A stretch of 64,000 bases of DNA from Membranihabitans marinus (GTDB lineage: Bacteria > Bacteroidota > Bacteroidia > Chitinophagales > Saprospiraceae): the NCBI RefSeq assembly GCF_021729155.1, contig NZ_JAJQYA010000001.1:186001-250000 (forward strand). The letters run 5' to 3'. This document shows, in pieces, positions 30,829-39,749 of this stretch. Numbering within the stretch: the first letter of the stretch is position 1; every line of letters begins with the position of its first letter. A program made the translations under genes and the position numbers. The notes beneath the pieces were generated by a model, which searched no databases, was not told where the DNA came from, and worked only from the letters and a program-made list of their open reading frames with translations.

Positions 30829-31860
30829 ATGCAAAATCGCAGAAAATTTTTAATCCAATCGAGTATAGGGATTTCTTCAGCATGGCTTAGTCCCAATTTT
30901 TTGATATCAGAAACAGAAGGGAAAGGTAAGCGAAAAGCATTGGCTCCAGGCTTGTGGGCAGTGATGATTACCCCTTTCGACGAAAAACTAAATATAGATT
31001 ATCCTACATTAAAAAAGATGATACAATGGTACGAGGAAGCTGGTGTAGCTGGCTTCTTCGCCAATTGTGCTTCTAGTGAGATGTATCAATTGTCTCCGGA
31101 ACAGAGGGTTGCGCTCACTAAGTTTGTAGTCGAAAATACCTCAAAGCCTGTAGTGTCGACTGGTAGTTTTTCTAATTCGGTTGATGAAAATATTGCCTTT
31201 ATCAAGGAAATATACAATACTGGTGTAGATGCAGTAGTGTTGATTACCAGTGTTTTGGTTGAGAAAGAAAAGGACGATGAAGCTTTATGGCAACACATAA
31301 AAGCCATAGTAGATGGAAGTCCTGGAATACCTCTCGGTCTGTATGAATGTCCTAGTCCGTACAAAAGGTTGTTGTCCACAGATATTCTTGAGAAAATCAC
31401 AGCGACCGATCGATTTGTTTACCTTAAGGATACTTCATGTGATGCTCAGCAGGTAGCAGCCAAAATAGCCACCATAGAAAATTCTCGTATGGGTATGTAT
31501 AATGCACATACCCCTGATGCATTGTTTACTATCCAAAATAAGGGTCAAGGACTATCTCCTATAGGAGCGAACTTTTATCCTGAGATTTACGCATTTATAT
31601 GTAAATATGGCAATTCAAAACGCAAAGCCAAAGAGGTGGCAATGGCCAATGAATTCTTATTGAAAAGCGATAAAATTATCGGCAAGAAATATCCAGTATC
31701 TGCCAAGTGTTTTATGAACTTGCGAGGACTGCCTATTCAGAACTACGCCAGACGCGATAGAGGACCTTTTACTGAAGATGAAATCCAAAGATTGAAGGAT
31801 TTATGGGTGGATCTTCAAAAGTTGGCAAAGGATCTTAAGATTGATTTGGCAGTGGTGTAA
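30829..31860 (+). CDS. Dihydrodipicolinate-synthase-family aldolase with Tat-type signal
   Basis: Class I aldolase/lyase of the DapA/NanA superfamily (343 residues). The Schiff-base lysine is Lys200 in YLKDTSC. The conserved catalytic tyrosine is about Tyr172 in GLYECPSPY. The usual GxxGE strand is replaced by NCASSEMYQLS. The N-terminus QNRRKFLIQSSIGIS has a twin-arginine motif and hydrophobic stretch, which is not expected of cytosolic DapA. It closes the SusC/SusD operon. Substrates could be a 2-keto-3-deoxy sugar acid or a sialic-acid-like compound; lysine biosynthesis is unlikely in this context. Export is inferred. Confidence 0.85.
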   Translation: MQNRRKFLIQSSIGISSAWLSPNFLISETEGKGKRKALAPGLWAVMITPFDEKLNIDYPTLKKMIQWYEEAGVAGFFANCASSEMYQLSPEQRVALTKFVVENTSKPVVSTGSFSNSVDENIAFIKEIYNTGVDAVVLITSVLVEKEKDDEALWQHIKAIVDGSPGIPLGLYECPSPYKRLLSTDILEKITATDRFVYLKDTSCDAQQVAAKIATIENSRMGMYNAHTPDALFTIQNKGQGLSPIGANFYPEIYAFICKYGNSKRKAKEVAMANEFLLKSDKIIGKKYPVSAKCFMNLRGLPIQNYARRDRGPFTEDEIQRLKDLWVDLQKLAKDLKIDLAVV

Positions 31861-31973
31861 TTGAATTATTCTAAGTGCATTTGGTATTCAAGATGATTTA
31901 CTGTGATTATCGACTGAAGTATAAGTCTAGAATCGAGTATAAGAATGACTTTTAATTGCTATAAAAATGAAAG

Positions 31974-31997
31974 AAAAAGGGAGACAAATTGTCTCCC
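31974..31997 (-). terminator. Terminator between convergent genes
   Basis: Stem GGGAGAC / GTCTCCC with loop AAATT, extendable to 9 pairs. On the minus strand it is followed by TTTTTCTTTC, so it fits the multi-barrel protein gene best. It may also stop the SusC/D transcript. Confidence 0.8.
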
Positions 31998-32032
31998 TCT
32001 TTCAATTTACTAAGTCAGCATTATAATTTTAA

Positions 32033-34648
32033 TTAAAAAGGGAATACATAACCCACGATTAATTGATTGTATTTAAAAGCATTTCTTCCCGTAAAATCGA
32101 CGTAAATTTCACCGAAATTAACATCGAGTGTTGTACCGATAATAAAATTCCAAGCACCCAATAACTTGTCTTCGCTACTTCCTTTAGCTGCTTTCAATAG
32201 CCCAACACCTAGACCAGCATATGGTCTAATATGGGGAGGAATAGATGGTATGCGAATGTGATATAAGCCGTTGGCATTTATTCCAAATGAACTGGGGGAA
32301 CCCAAACCAAAAAACGATTCTGGCATAAATTCAAAAGGGCTTCCCTCCTTGCCTATCATGTAATGTACTCGATATCCGAGGTTGAAAGTGGCATTTTCAC
32401 CTAGGCCAAATCCAGCAAATCCCGACATGCCGTTGTATCTTACCTTGTCATTTAAGCTCCATCTGCTGCTACTGTCTTGATCCATCATCTCTTCTTCCAT
32501 AGCTGGAACCATTTTTTCTTGCTTTTCACTGGCTACCTTTTCTTGTTTTGATTTTGTGGATTTTTCTAATTGTTTGAGGTAGCGCTCCAACATATATTCC
32601 ATGTCATCCATTCGTCTATTGGTTACATCGATGATTTCTTGCAATTGTTCTTCATTGTATTCTACTGGTACAGGTTGTTGAACAATGACTGGAGGATTGG
32701 CTTGATTGCCACTAGGATTGACATTGTTGGGCATAGGAGGAAGATTCTGTTGGTTGAGTAGTTGATTGATCTTACTTTCCAATCTAGCCAACTGCATATA
32801 TATATCGGCGTCTACAGGATCCAATGACGATTTGTCTTCGCTTATTTCCGTCAACTTTTTCTCTCGAGCAGGATATTCAACCATGGCCTCTATTTCTCTC
32901 ATTTTTCTCTGCATGTTCTCAATCTCATTTCTTCTGGCTTCTCTTTGAGGATCAGACATAGATCGACTGGATGAATTGACATCTGAGGTAGAACTTTGTT
33001 GTTCTTTCATACCTTGAATAATTTCCTTGATTAAGAGTCTCAATTCTTCAGGAGTCATCTGAATACTACTTCTAACCTTTTCTTGTGGCATTTCTTGGGT
33101 GACTGGTGCTGTTGGCATTGCCGGTACAGGTTGAGTCGCAGCTGGTGTAGTTTGGGAAACTTTTTCCTCTTCTTTAACAATGATTTCTTTTTCAACCTCC
33201 ACCGAAGATTTTTTGTCCAATTCTTCAATGACTTTTTCAGTATTTGATTTTTGTTCTGAGATTTCTTTAACCGCTTCTAAGTCTTTGGCGGCTACCGCTT
33301 CAGCCAATTGTGACTCTAGTATGTCCAATTTTTCTTCGTACTCCGCGATCAATTTTTCTTTGGCTATTTCTTGTTCAATTGATGAAGTAATTAAGTAATC
33401 ATCAAAAGCTGTTTGTTTGACTACTTCAATTTTTTCTTTCTTCTTGCCCATGACAAAATTGAGGCTCATACCGTAGTTCCAAGAAGATTTGATTTCATCG
33501 GGCAGGCTTATATTTTCTATGTCTTGTTGAGTTGTCAAAATAGATTTGGCGTAGCCGGTGAGTTTTACATACTTGCTAAAGGGAATTTCCAATCCGAGAC
33601 CGGCTTGAACAAATCCTTTATTTTTGTCAAAAGTAAGGGAGTCGGCTAGACCGGTGTATTCATCGCCCACTTGGATGTTACCTCCACCGAGGGTGATCCA
33701 AGGGATAATGCCTTTTCCTTCATTTAATTTGAATTTTACTTCCCCGCCGTACATTGATAAATCATCAAAATCCAAATTACTACCCTCGTCATCGATGGCT
33801 CTGGAATAAAATCCACGTATGCCAATTAGGGGACCAAAGTTAAGTCCTGTGCTTACACCAGCCATCCAAGTATCGGTATAGGGCAAGTCGTTGTGAAAGT
33901 CCATCTTGGATACGTGGAATTCTATGGGAAGGCTAAGTCCTTGGAATCCACTAGAAAATTGATCGAGGTAGGCTCTATCAATGTCAGTTAGTTGACCGGG
34001 TTTTCTTCCGCCGAGATAAAAAGCCAGAGAAGCTCTTAAGGCCCAGTTGGAAATTTTTTCTTGGTCAAAATTTTGGTCAGCTAATCCATACGACTCTCTT
34101 TCTAAGGGACTGAGAAGAGATATGTTGGAATTGTAGTTGTAGTTGTAATTCAGAGCTTGAAATCCGATGGTGTAACGGTCCCCAGCTGAAAATTTTATTC
34201 CTACTCCTGGGACTACATATAGTTGGTCGCTAGTGGCAAGAGAATCGGCGCCAATGGATTGAACACCAGCCCCTATAGAGAAATAGGGCAGGAGGGCACC
34301 TCTGGATAAATTGAGTTTCAATTCACCACCCATTCGTTTAAAACTAACGTCTCGACTTTGATAGTTTGATATTTGTGCGTCAGTGGGATCAAAATTAAAT
34401 TGATCCAATTTAGTGCTCAAACCAAACCCTTCCGCATAGTTGGCGCCCAGTTCTACGTATTCGCCAAAACCTATGCCCAGTTGAATTCCACCCATAATAC
34501 CGTTGTCTAGACCGGAGTTTTTAACAGGCCAATGGTATTCCGCGTAGGGGGATAGGGTATAGCTTATCCCTTGTAGTTGAGCCGATACTGAATGTCGGCC
34601 CAGAATAATAATTATTACGACTAAAATAAAATTAGTTAAATTTTTCAT
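32033..34648 (-). CDS. Multi-barrel outer-membrane protein with central coiled coil
   Basis: I recognise no family for the whole 871-residue protein. After a signal peptide (1-24, SVSAQ) the first 215 residues or so look like an outer-membrane beta-barrel (alternating strands, GGIQLGIGFGEYVELGANY). A second barrel-like part covers about 235-405 (VSTGLNFGPLIGIRGFYSRA). The middle 350 residues are Glu/Lys/Gln-rich helices with coiled-coil patterns (KLIAEYEEKLDILESQLAEA) broken by Pro/Asn/Gln linkers. The last 110 residues return to a small barrel ending in YVFPF, an aromatic C-terminus usual for barrels. It may span or tether the envelope. It is monocistronic. Confidence 0.7.
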   Translation of the reverse strand: MKNLTNFILVVIIIILGRHSVSAQLQGISYTLSPYAEYHWPVKNSGLDNGIMGGIQLGIGFGEYVELGANYAEGFGLSTKLDQFNFDPTDAQISNYQSRDVSFKRMGGELKLNLSRGALLPYFSIGAGVQSIGADSLATSDQLYVVPGVGIKFSAGDRYTIGFQALNYNYNYNSNISLLSPLERESYGLADQNFDQEKISNWALRASLAFYLGGRKPGQLTDIDRAYLDQFSSGFQGLSLPIEFHVSKMDFHNDLPYTDTWMAGVSTGLNFGPLIGIRGFYSRAIDDEGSNLDFDDLSMYGGEVKFKLNEGKGIIPWITLGGGNIQVGDEYTGLADSLTFDKNKGFVQAGLGLEIPFSKYVKLTGYAKSILTTQQDIENISLPDEIKSSWNYGMSLNFVMGKKKEKIEVVKQTAFDDYLITSSIEQEIAKEKLIAEYEEKLDILESQLAEAVAAKDLEAVKEISEQKSNTEKVIEELDKKSSVEVEKEIIVKEEEKVSQTTPAATQPVPAMPTAPVTQEMPQEKVRSSIQMTPEELRLLIKEIIQGMKEQQSSTSDVNSSSRSMSDPQREARRNEIENMQRKMREIEAMVEYPAREKKLTEISEDKSSLDPVDADIYMQLARLESKINQLLNQQNLPPMPNNVNPSGNQANPPVIVQQPVPVEYNEEQLQEIIDVTNRRMDDMEYMLERYLKQLEKSTKSKQEKVASEKQEKMVPAMEEEMMDQDSSSRWSLNDKVRYNGMSGFAGFGLGENATFNLGYRVHYMIGKEGSPFEFMPESFFGLGSPSSFGINANGLYHIRIPSIPPHIRPYAGLGVGLLKAAKGSSEDKLLGAWNFIIGTTLDVNFGEIYVDFTGRNAFKYNQLIVGYVFPF

Positions 34649-34777
34649 TTTTTGTTTTTTACATAACCAATAACTCTCTGCCTATCACACAGATAGTCTA
34701 AGGCATGAGTGAATGAATTCTGCAACTTTAAGGGGAATAACTTAGCTGATTGTGTTTTACTGTAGCGAAAATATAGG

Positions 34778-34793
34778 CACGATATTTATCGTG
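34778..34793. promoter_or_regulatory. Perfect palindrome in intergenic region
   Basis: CACGATA-TT-TATCGTG is a 16-bp perfect dyad in the 489-bp gap (34649-35137) upstream of the exported TIM-barrel gene. It could be an operator or chance. A TAGATTTG -7-like box at 35108-35115 lies closer to that gene. Nothing else was recognised in the gap. Confidence 0.3.
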
Positions 34794-35137
34794 ATTACAT
34801 AGACTCGTCTATAGATTAAGACTCTAAGAGGAGTATTATAAGACTATATTTTTAAGTGATAGTTTCATGTTTTTTAATTTAATTCACGTTGATATTTATT
34901 GATCTTTTTCCGTATTTAGACGGTAAATTTATAGATAGTCACTTCATGGAGTCTTGACCTCATTTAAATGAATAGTTAATGTGAATGTGTCAATGTGAGA
35001 GTGTTAGATATGGTGAATCTATGATAAGTAAGTAATTCAAAATGGGGGGAATAAAGTTCTAGCATAGATTATAATTGCATTTCCCTCATTTTGAGAATAA
35101 AGTTTTATAGATTTGGGTAAACAATCGCTAGAATTCA

Positions 35138-36055
35138 ATGGATCGAAGAAAATTTGTTATGAACACCGCAGCCCTGGGAATGTCACTGGGATTGCCATCT
35201 GTCTCAGCCCACAATTTGTCCGAGGAAATATCCAATAAACAAGGGCTGAATATTAAGAAGAGTTTAAAATATGGAATGATAAAGGCTGGAAATACGGTCT
35301 TAGATAAATTTAAACTTGTAAAGGAGATTGGATTTGACGGTGTAGAATTGGATTCCCCGAATGGATTGGATGCCAAGGAAATTTTGGATGCCAAGGAAAA
35401 GACGGGCTTGGTGATTCCAGGAGTAGTGAATTCATATCACTGGAAATATCCCTTGTCTCATCCGGATACAGCGGTAAGAGAAAAATGTCTTGAATCATGT
35501 AAGCAAGCTTTGAGGGATTGCAAGTTATACGGTGGTGATACGGTATTAATCGTGCCTGGAGTGGTGAATGCAGAGACGAGTTATGAAGAGGCATGGATTA
35601 GATCACAGGTGGAGATTCGCAAATTGATTCCCGTGGCTGAAGAAACAGGGGTGAAAATTGCTTTTGAAAATGTTTGGAACAACTTTATTTTAAGTCCATT
35701 AGAGGCGGCTAGATATGTAGATGATTTTAATCATCCTCTAGTGGGATGGTATTTCGATATAGGTAATATTGTTCGATATGGATGGCCAGAACACTGGATC
35801 CAAACCCTTAATCGCAGAATAATGAAACTCGATGTCAAGGAGTATAGCCGTGTAAAGCAACGGGAAGAAGGGGTGTGGAAAGGATTTAAGGTTGAACTTT
35901 TGGAAGGGGACTGCAATTGGCCGGTTGTCATCAATGCTTTGGATAAAATAGGGTATTCAGGATGGGCTTCTGCAGAAGTTTCTGGAGGTGATGAGGTGAG
36001 ATTGAGAACGATTTATGAAAAAATGGATGAGATTTTTAATATTATTCCTGAATAA
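35138..36055 (+). CDS. Exported TIM-barrel sugar isomerase/epimerase
   Basis: Xylose-isomerase-like TIM barrel of 305 residues with a Tat-type N-terminus (MDRRKFVMNTAALGMSLGLP) and cleavage-like SVSA. Probable metal ligands are Glu in KIAFENVWN, Asp in GWYFDIGN, Asp in KLDVKEYSR (a position often His in cytosolic relatives) and Glu in ASAEVSGG. It is predicted to work in the periplasm or as a membrane-attached enzyme. It is monocistronic and followed by a large quasi-palindrome. Related exported proteins occur in gene sets with Gfo/Idh and DUF1080 proteins. The reaction is unknown. Confidence 0.85.
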   Translation: MDRRKFVMNTAALGMSLGLPSVSAHNLSEEISNKQGLNIKKSLKYGMIKAGNTVLDKFKLVKEIGFDGVELDSPNGLDAKEILDAKEKTGLVIPGVVNSYHWKYPLSHPDTAVREKCLESCKQALRDCKLYGGDTVLIVPGVVNAETSYEEAWIRSQVEIRKLIPVAEETGVKIAFENVWNNFILSPLEAARYVDDFNHPLVGWYFDIGNIVRYGWPEHWIQTLNRRIMKLDVKEYSRVKQREEGVWKGFKVELLEGDCNWPVVINALDKIGYSGWASAEVSGGDEVRLRTIYEKMDEIFNIIPE

Positions 36056-36091
36056 ATTTTAGGCCGGTAAATTTCTATTTTATAACTAGTT

Positions 36092-36439
36092 GTTATTGAA
36101 TTTAGACCATGGTTTCTATTCAATAACCTTTGAAAATGTTTGCATTATTCTACAATGGTTTTTGTAAGTGTAGTGCGGTTAATGCGCTGCGAGGAGATTC
36201 CATGAAATTCACTATCGAATTGCGTTGCAAACCCGTCTCGACGTAGAGACATGACCGAATGCAGTATATAGTACCCAATCGACTTAACGTCGATTGGGTG
36301 AAGGAACCGAAACACGGAGGTTTCGGCTAAATATCCTCGGCACAGTGGCCTACCCACCCGAAGCCAGTGGCTTCGGTTCCCTCGCCAAATGTCCATTAAG
36401 GACATTTGGTTGCTCTAAGGAGCAACTTTGCTCGGTCAT
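36092..36439. repeat. Cluster of seven different hairpins
   Basis: In order: GTTATTGAAT / ATTCAATAAC (36092-36127, a 36-bp quasi-palindrome and possible terminator); GTCTC / GAGAC (about 36235-36250); ACCCAATCGAC / GTCGATTGGGT (36273-36299); CCGAAAC / GTTTCGG (36307-36326); CCGAAGCC / GGCTTCGG (36358-36376); CCAAATGTCC / GGACATTTGG (36385-36409); GTTGCTC / GAGCAAC (36409-36426). An outer pair ATGACCG (36251-36257) and CGGTCAT (36433-36439) brackets most of them. The stems differ from one another. The following 36440-36917 is AT-rich with nothing recognised. Confidence 0.75.
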
Positions 36440-36917
36440 TCAATATTTTTTCTTGAATTTGGGTATAGATTGTAATAATGCATTGACTTTACGAGAAAGA
36501 ATAGTGATGTTTTTATCATATTATAATCACAAGTTTATTTTATTGGATGAATAAATAATTTTTGGATTGTTATGTGATAATAATTTCATAATTGGAATTA
36601 TATTTACAAATATATTTGTTTTATAAAATACAAAACCCTATATTAATGTTTAAATACTAGGTAAAGCAAAATGTATCATTTTATTAAGAATCCTATAAAT
36701 CGATGACAAGATAGGCTTAAACTTCCAAGCTAGCTTTCTTATAAATCCCAAAATTGACTCAGAGAACATTGTTTTTACAAACCTTAAATGGTATTGAAGA
36801 CAGCCGTATAGGCTGATTGTTATCAGTAAAATTAGTTTCAAACAATTTTAATTCCTATTGATCACGACTCGTAATGAGAATGTAGAGTCCTATGGTCTAT
36901 AGTAGAAAACAGAATAG

Positions 36918-39725
36918 ATGGTAGAGATAAAGAATTTTAGTTCTATTTTATGGGTAATCCTTTGTATGGTTGGTTTCAGCGTAGAAGCACAGCAGATTAC
37001 TGGTTATGTTACAGATCAGAGTGATGGTTCACCTCTAATCGGTGCCAACGTAGCCATTAAAGGTACGACTAGGGGGGACTTTACCAACGTAGATGGTTAT
37101 TTTCAGTTAAAGGTAGATGAAATTCCTGTTACCATTATTGTATCCTATTTGGGTTATTTGACGACGGAAATAATGGTCGAAGATGAAAATACTGTTAAGG
37201 TAGCTATGGTCCAAGATGCCGGAATTCAGTTAAGTGTAGTACAGATTCAAGGGCAGAGAATATCGGAAAAGCAAAAATTGGCACCGCTGACGGTGGAGTC
37301 CATGGATTTAAGAGCTATAAAAGAAAGTACCTCGGAAAACTTTTACGACGGATTGGGAAATCTTAAAGGGGTGGATCTCACTGCGGCAAGTTTGGGATTT
37401 AAGGTCATTAATACACGTGGATTTAATTCTACTTCACCGGTACGATCCCTTCAGATCATAGATGGAGTCGATAATCAATCACCTGGTCTTAATTTTTCTT
37501 TGGGCAATTTTTTGGGTTCCCCAGAATTAGATGTGCTCAAAGTTGATATTATTCACGGAGCCTCATCAGCTTTTTATGGACCCAATGCTTTTAATGGTGT
37601 AATATCGATAGAAACAAAAAACCCATTTTATCACCATGGTTTATCGGCCAGTGTAAAAGCGGGAGAACGGTCTCTTTTCGAATCTTCACTGCGATGGGCA
37701 GATGTCATTAAAAACAAAGAAGGCCAAGGGTATTTTGCATATAAAATAAATTTGGCCGTCCTGCGAGCCAATGATTGGGTAGCCAATAATTATGATCCCA
37801 TTGATGACTCTAGAGTGCCTGCTGATAATCCAGGAGGCTATGATGCTGTCAATATTTATGGGGATGAATATTCCGCTTCTGGAGATTTTTCTTCTGTTCC
37901 GCTATGGCAGTTTCAAGGCTTGGGTAATTTTTACAGGACTGGCTATAAGGAGGAAGATCTAGTGGATTACGATACTAAGAATACCAAGGCCAATGTGGGA
38001 CTTTATTGGAGATTGTCACCGGATAAAAAAGAAGAGTCATCGGAGCTGGTTCTCAGTTCTGCTTTTGCCAATGGAACGACGATATATCAAGGAGATAATC
38101 GATTTGCCCTCAAGGAAATACGATTCTTTCAGCATAAGGTAGAGTGGAGAAAAAAAGACCGTTTTTTTCTGAGGGGATATGTTACTCATGAAAATGCTGG
38201 AAAGTCTTATGATCCTTATTTTACGGCCTTAAGAATGCTAGAGGAAACCAGGGCTACTCCCAGTTGGAATGCATCTTATCAAGGATTTTGGAGTTCAAAG
38301 ATTATTCAAGATTCGGTGTTGCAAGCTGGTTATCCCCGATTGATTAGGAAAATAGATGAAAATGGGAATTTAGTTTTTGAATTTGATCGCAATGCTGCCG
38401 AACAATGGTTAGTCGATCACAACGATGACTTAAGTCGATGGCATAATTTGGCTCGTATCAATGCCGATGAAAAGAAGGATACTGGTTTTGGTTCTCCTTA
38501 TCTTCAACCAGGTACTGCCGAATACAATGAATTATTTGAATCCTTGATTTCCCAAAAGCGAGTAGATGGAGGTACTTTATTTGTCGACAAATCAGTGCTT
38601 TATCATTTACATGGTGAATATAAATTTCAAGATAAGTGGGGGATTGATGAATGGGTCTTAGGAAGCAATGCGAGATTGTATACTCCATATTCTGAGGGGA
38701 CGATATTTCAAGATTCAATCGAGAGTATCAGTAATTTTGAATACGGAATATACGGTGGAATGAGTCATCAGATGTTTGATCGCAAATGGCGTGTATCCGC
38801 ATCATTGAGAATGGATAAAAATGAAAATTTTGATTACCTCTTCTCTCCTGCCGCCTCTTTGGTCTACAAGCCCACAGATAACAATTTTATCCGGATATCA
38901 TATTCTTCTGCTATTAGAAACCCTACCCTATCCGATCAATATCTATATCTAGATGTTGGGCCTGCTCTATTGTTGGGCAATCTAGAAGGCGCCCAAAATT
39001 TAGTAACCATTGAGTCATTGCTCACGTTTTTTGAGGAAGGACAAAATCAATCTTTTTTAAGGTATTTTGATGTAGATCCTATTCAGCCTGAAAAGGTGAG
39101 AACCCTAGAATTGGGTTATCGTACCACCTTGTATAAAAACATATATATAGACGCAGGGTATTATTTTAGTGTATATCGAGATTTTATCGGTTATAATATT
39201 GGAGGAATATTGGATTATAATTCCGCAACGGGATTGCTTCAAGGAGTAGATATTTTGCGTTATTCTTCTAATTCACAAAATGAAGTACAAACACAGGGAG
39301 CATCGATAGGGATTAATTACTTTTTTAAAGAGAATTATTCTTTGCAAGGCAATTATTCGTGGAACAACTTAGTGAAAACCAATACCGAGGATCCAATTAT
39401 CCCTGCATTTAACACGCCAGAACATAAGTTCAATATTGGGTTTTCAGGACGAGATATCGTTATTGGAGACCACATCAATCCATTGGGGTATAATATTAAT
39501 TACAAGTGGATCATTGGTTATGTCTTTGAAGGTTCCCCTCAGTTTACCGGTTATATCCCCACCTATGATTTACTGGATTTACAAGTTAACTACAGATTTG
39601 TTAAGGCGCATACCCTTATCAAATTAGGGGTCACTAATGTATTGGATAAACGTAGATTTCAAGCATATGGTGGTCCAAGGGTAGGTCGATTGGCCTACAT
39701 CAGTTTAAATTATGAATTAAATTAA
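36918..39725 (+). CDS. TonB-dependent receptor with carboxypeptidase-like domain
   Basis: Outer-membrane receptor of 935 residues. Signal peptide 1-24 (SVEAQ). A beta-sandwich covers about 26-105 (ITGYVTDQSDGSPLIGANVA, IIVSYLGYLTTEI). The plug is at about 125-240 (INTRGFNSTSPVRSLQIIDG, HGASSAFYGPNAFNGVISIE). The barrel runs to the C-terminus, ending GRLAYISLNYELN. There is no SusD partner and no STN domain, so it is a classical receptor. The esterase-like T9SS gene starts 24 bp later and two sulfatases follow, suggesting import of a sulfated or esterified glycan fragment (inference). Confidence 0.92.
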   Translation: MVEIKNFSSILWVILCMVGFSVEAQQITGYVTDQSDGSPLIGANVAIKGTTRGDFTNVDGYFQLKVDEIPVTIIVSYLGYLTTEIMVEDENTVKVAMVQDAGIQLSVVQIQGQRISEKQKLAPLTVESMDLRAIKESTSENFYDGLGNLKGVDLTAASLGFKVINTRGFNSTSPVRSLQIIDGVDNQSPGLNFSLGNFLGSPELDVLKVDIIHGASSAFYGPNAFNGVISIETKNPFYHHGLSASVKAGERSLFESSLRWADVIKNKEGQGYFAYKINLAVLRANDWVANNYDPIDDSRVPADNPGGYDAVNIYGDEYSASGDFSSVPLWQFQGLGNFYRTGYKEEDLVDYDTKNTKANVGLYWRLSPDKKEESSELVLSSAFANGTTIYQGDNRFALKEIRFFQHKVEWRKKDRFFLRGYVTHENAGKSYDPYFTALRMLEETRATPSWNASYQGFWSSKIIQDSVLQAGYPRLIRKIDENGNLVFEFDRNAAEQWLVDHNDDLSRWHNLARINADEKKDTGFGSPYLQPGTAEYNELFESLISQKRVDGGTLFVDKSVLYHLHGEYKFQDKWGIDEWVLGSNARLYTPYSEGTIFQDSIESISNFEYGIYGGMSHQMFDRKWRVSASLRMDKNENFDYLFSPAASLVYKPTDNNFIRISYSSAIRNPTLSDQYLYLDVGPALLLGNLEGAQNLVTIESLLTFFEEGQNQSFLRYFDVDPIQPEKVRTLELGYRTTLYKNIYIDAGYYFSVYRDFIGYNIGGILDYNSATGLLQGVDILRYSSNSQNEVQTQGASIGINYFFKENYSLQGNYSWNNLVKTNTEDPIIPAFNTPEHKFNIGFSGRDIVIGDHINPLGYNINYKWIIGYVFEGSPQFTGYIPTYDLLDLQVNYRFVKAHTLIKLGVTNVLDKRRFQAYGGPRVGRLAYISLNYELN

Positions 39726-39749
39726 ATGATATATTAAAACGGCATCATT

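Noticed and set aside
25376-31860. Complete polysaccharide utilisation locus
   Set aside because: SusC/SusD and regulators are there, but I found no glycoside hydrolase or lyase gene of a classical family nearby.
36145-36405. 86-residue minus-strand open frame through the hairpin cluster
   Set aside because: The frame follows from the palindromic, more GC-rich DNA and has no credible protein features.
36650-36841. 63-residue minus-strand frame with a hydrophobic start
   Set aside because: It has a signal-like first 14 residues but no family resemblance, no ribosome site and a tiny size in AT-rich DNA.
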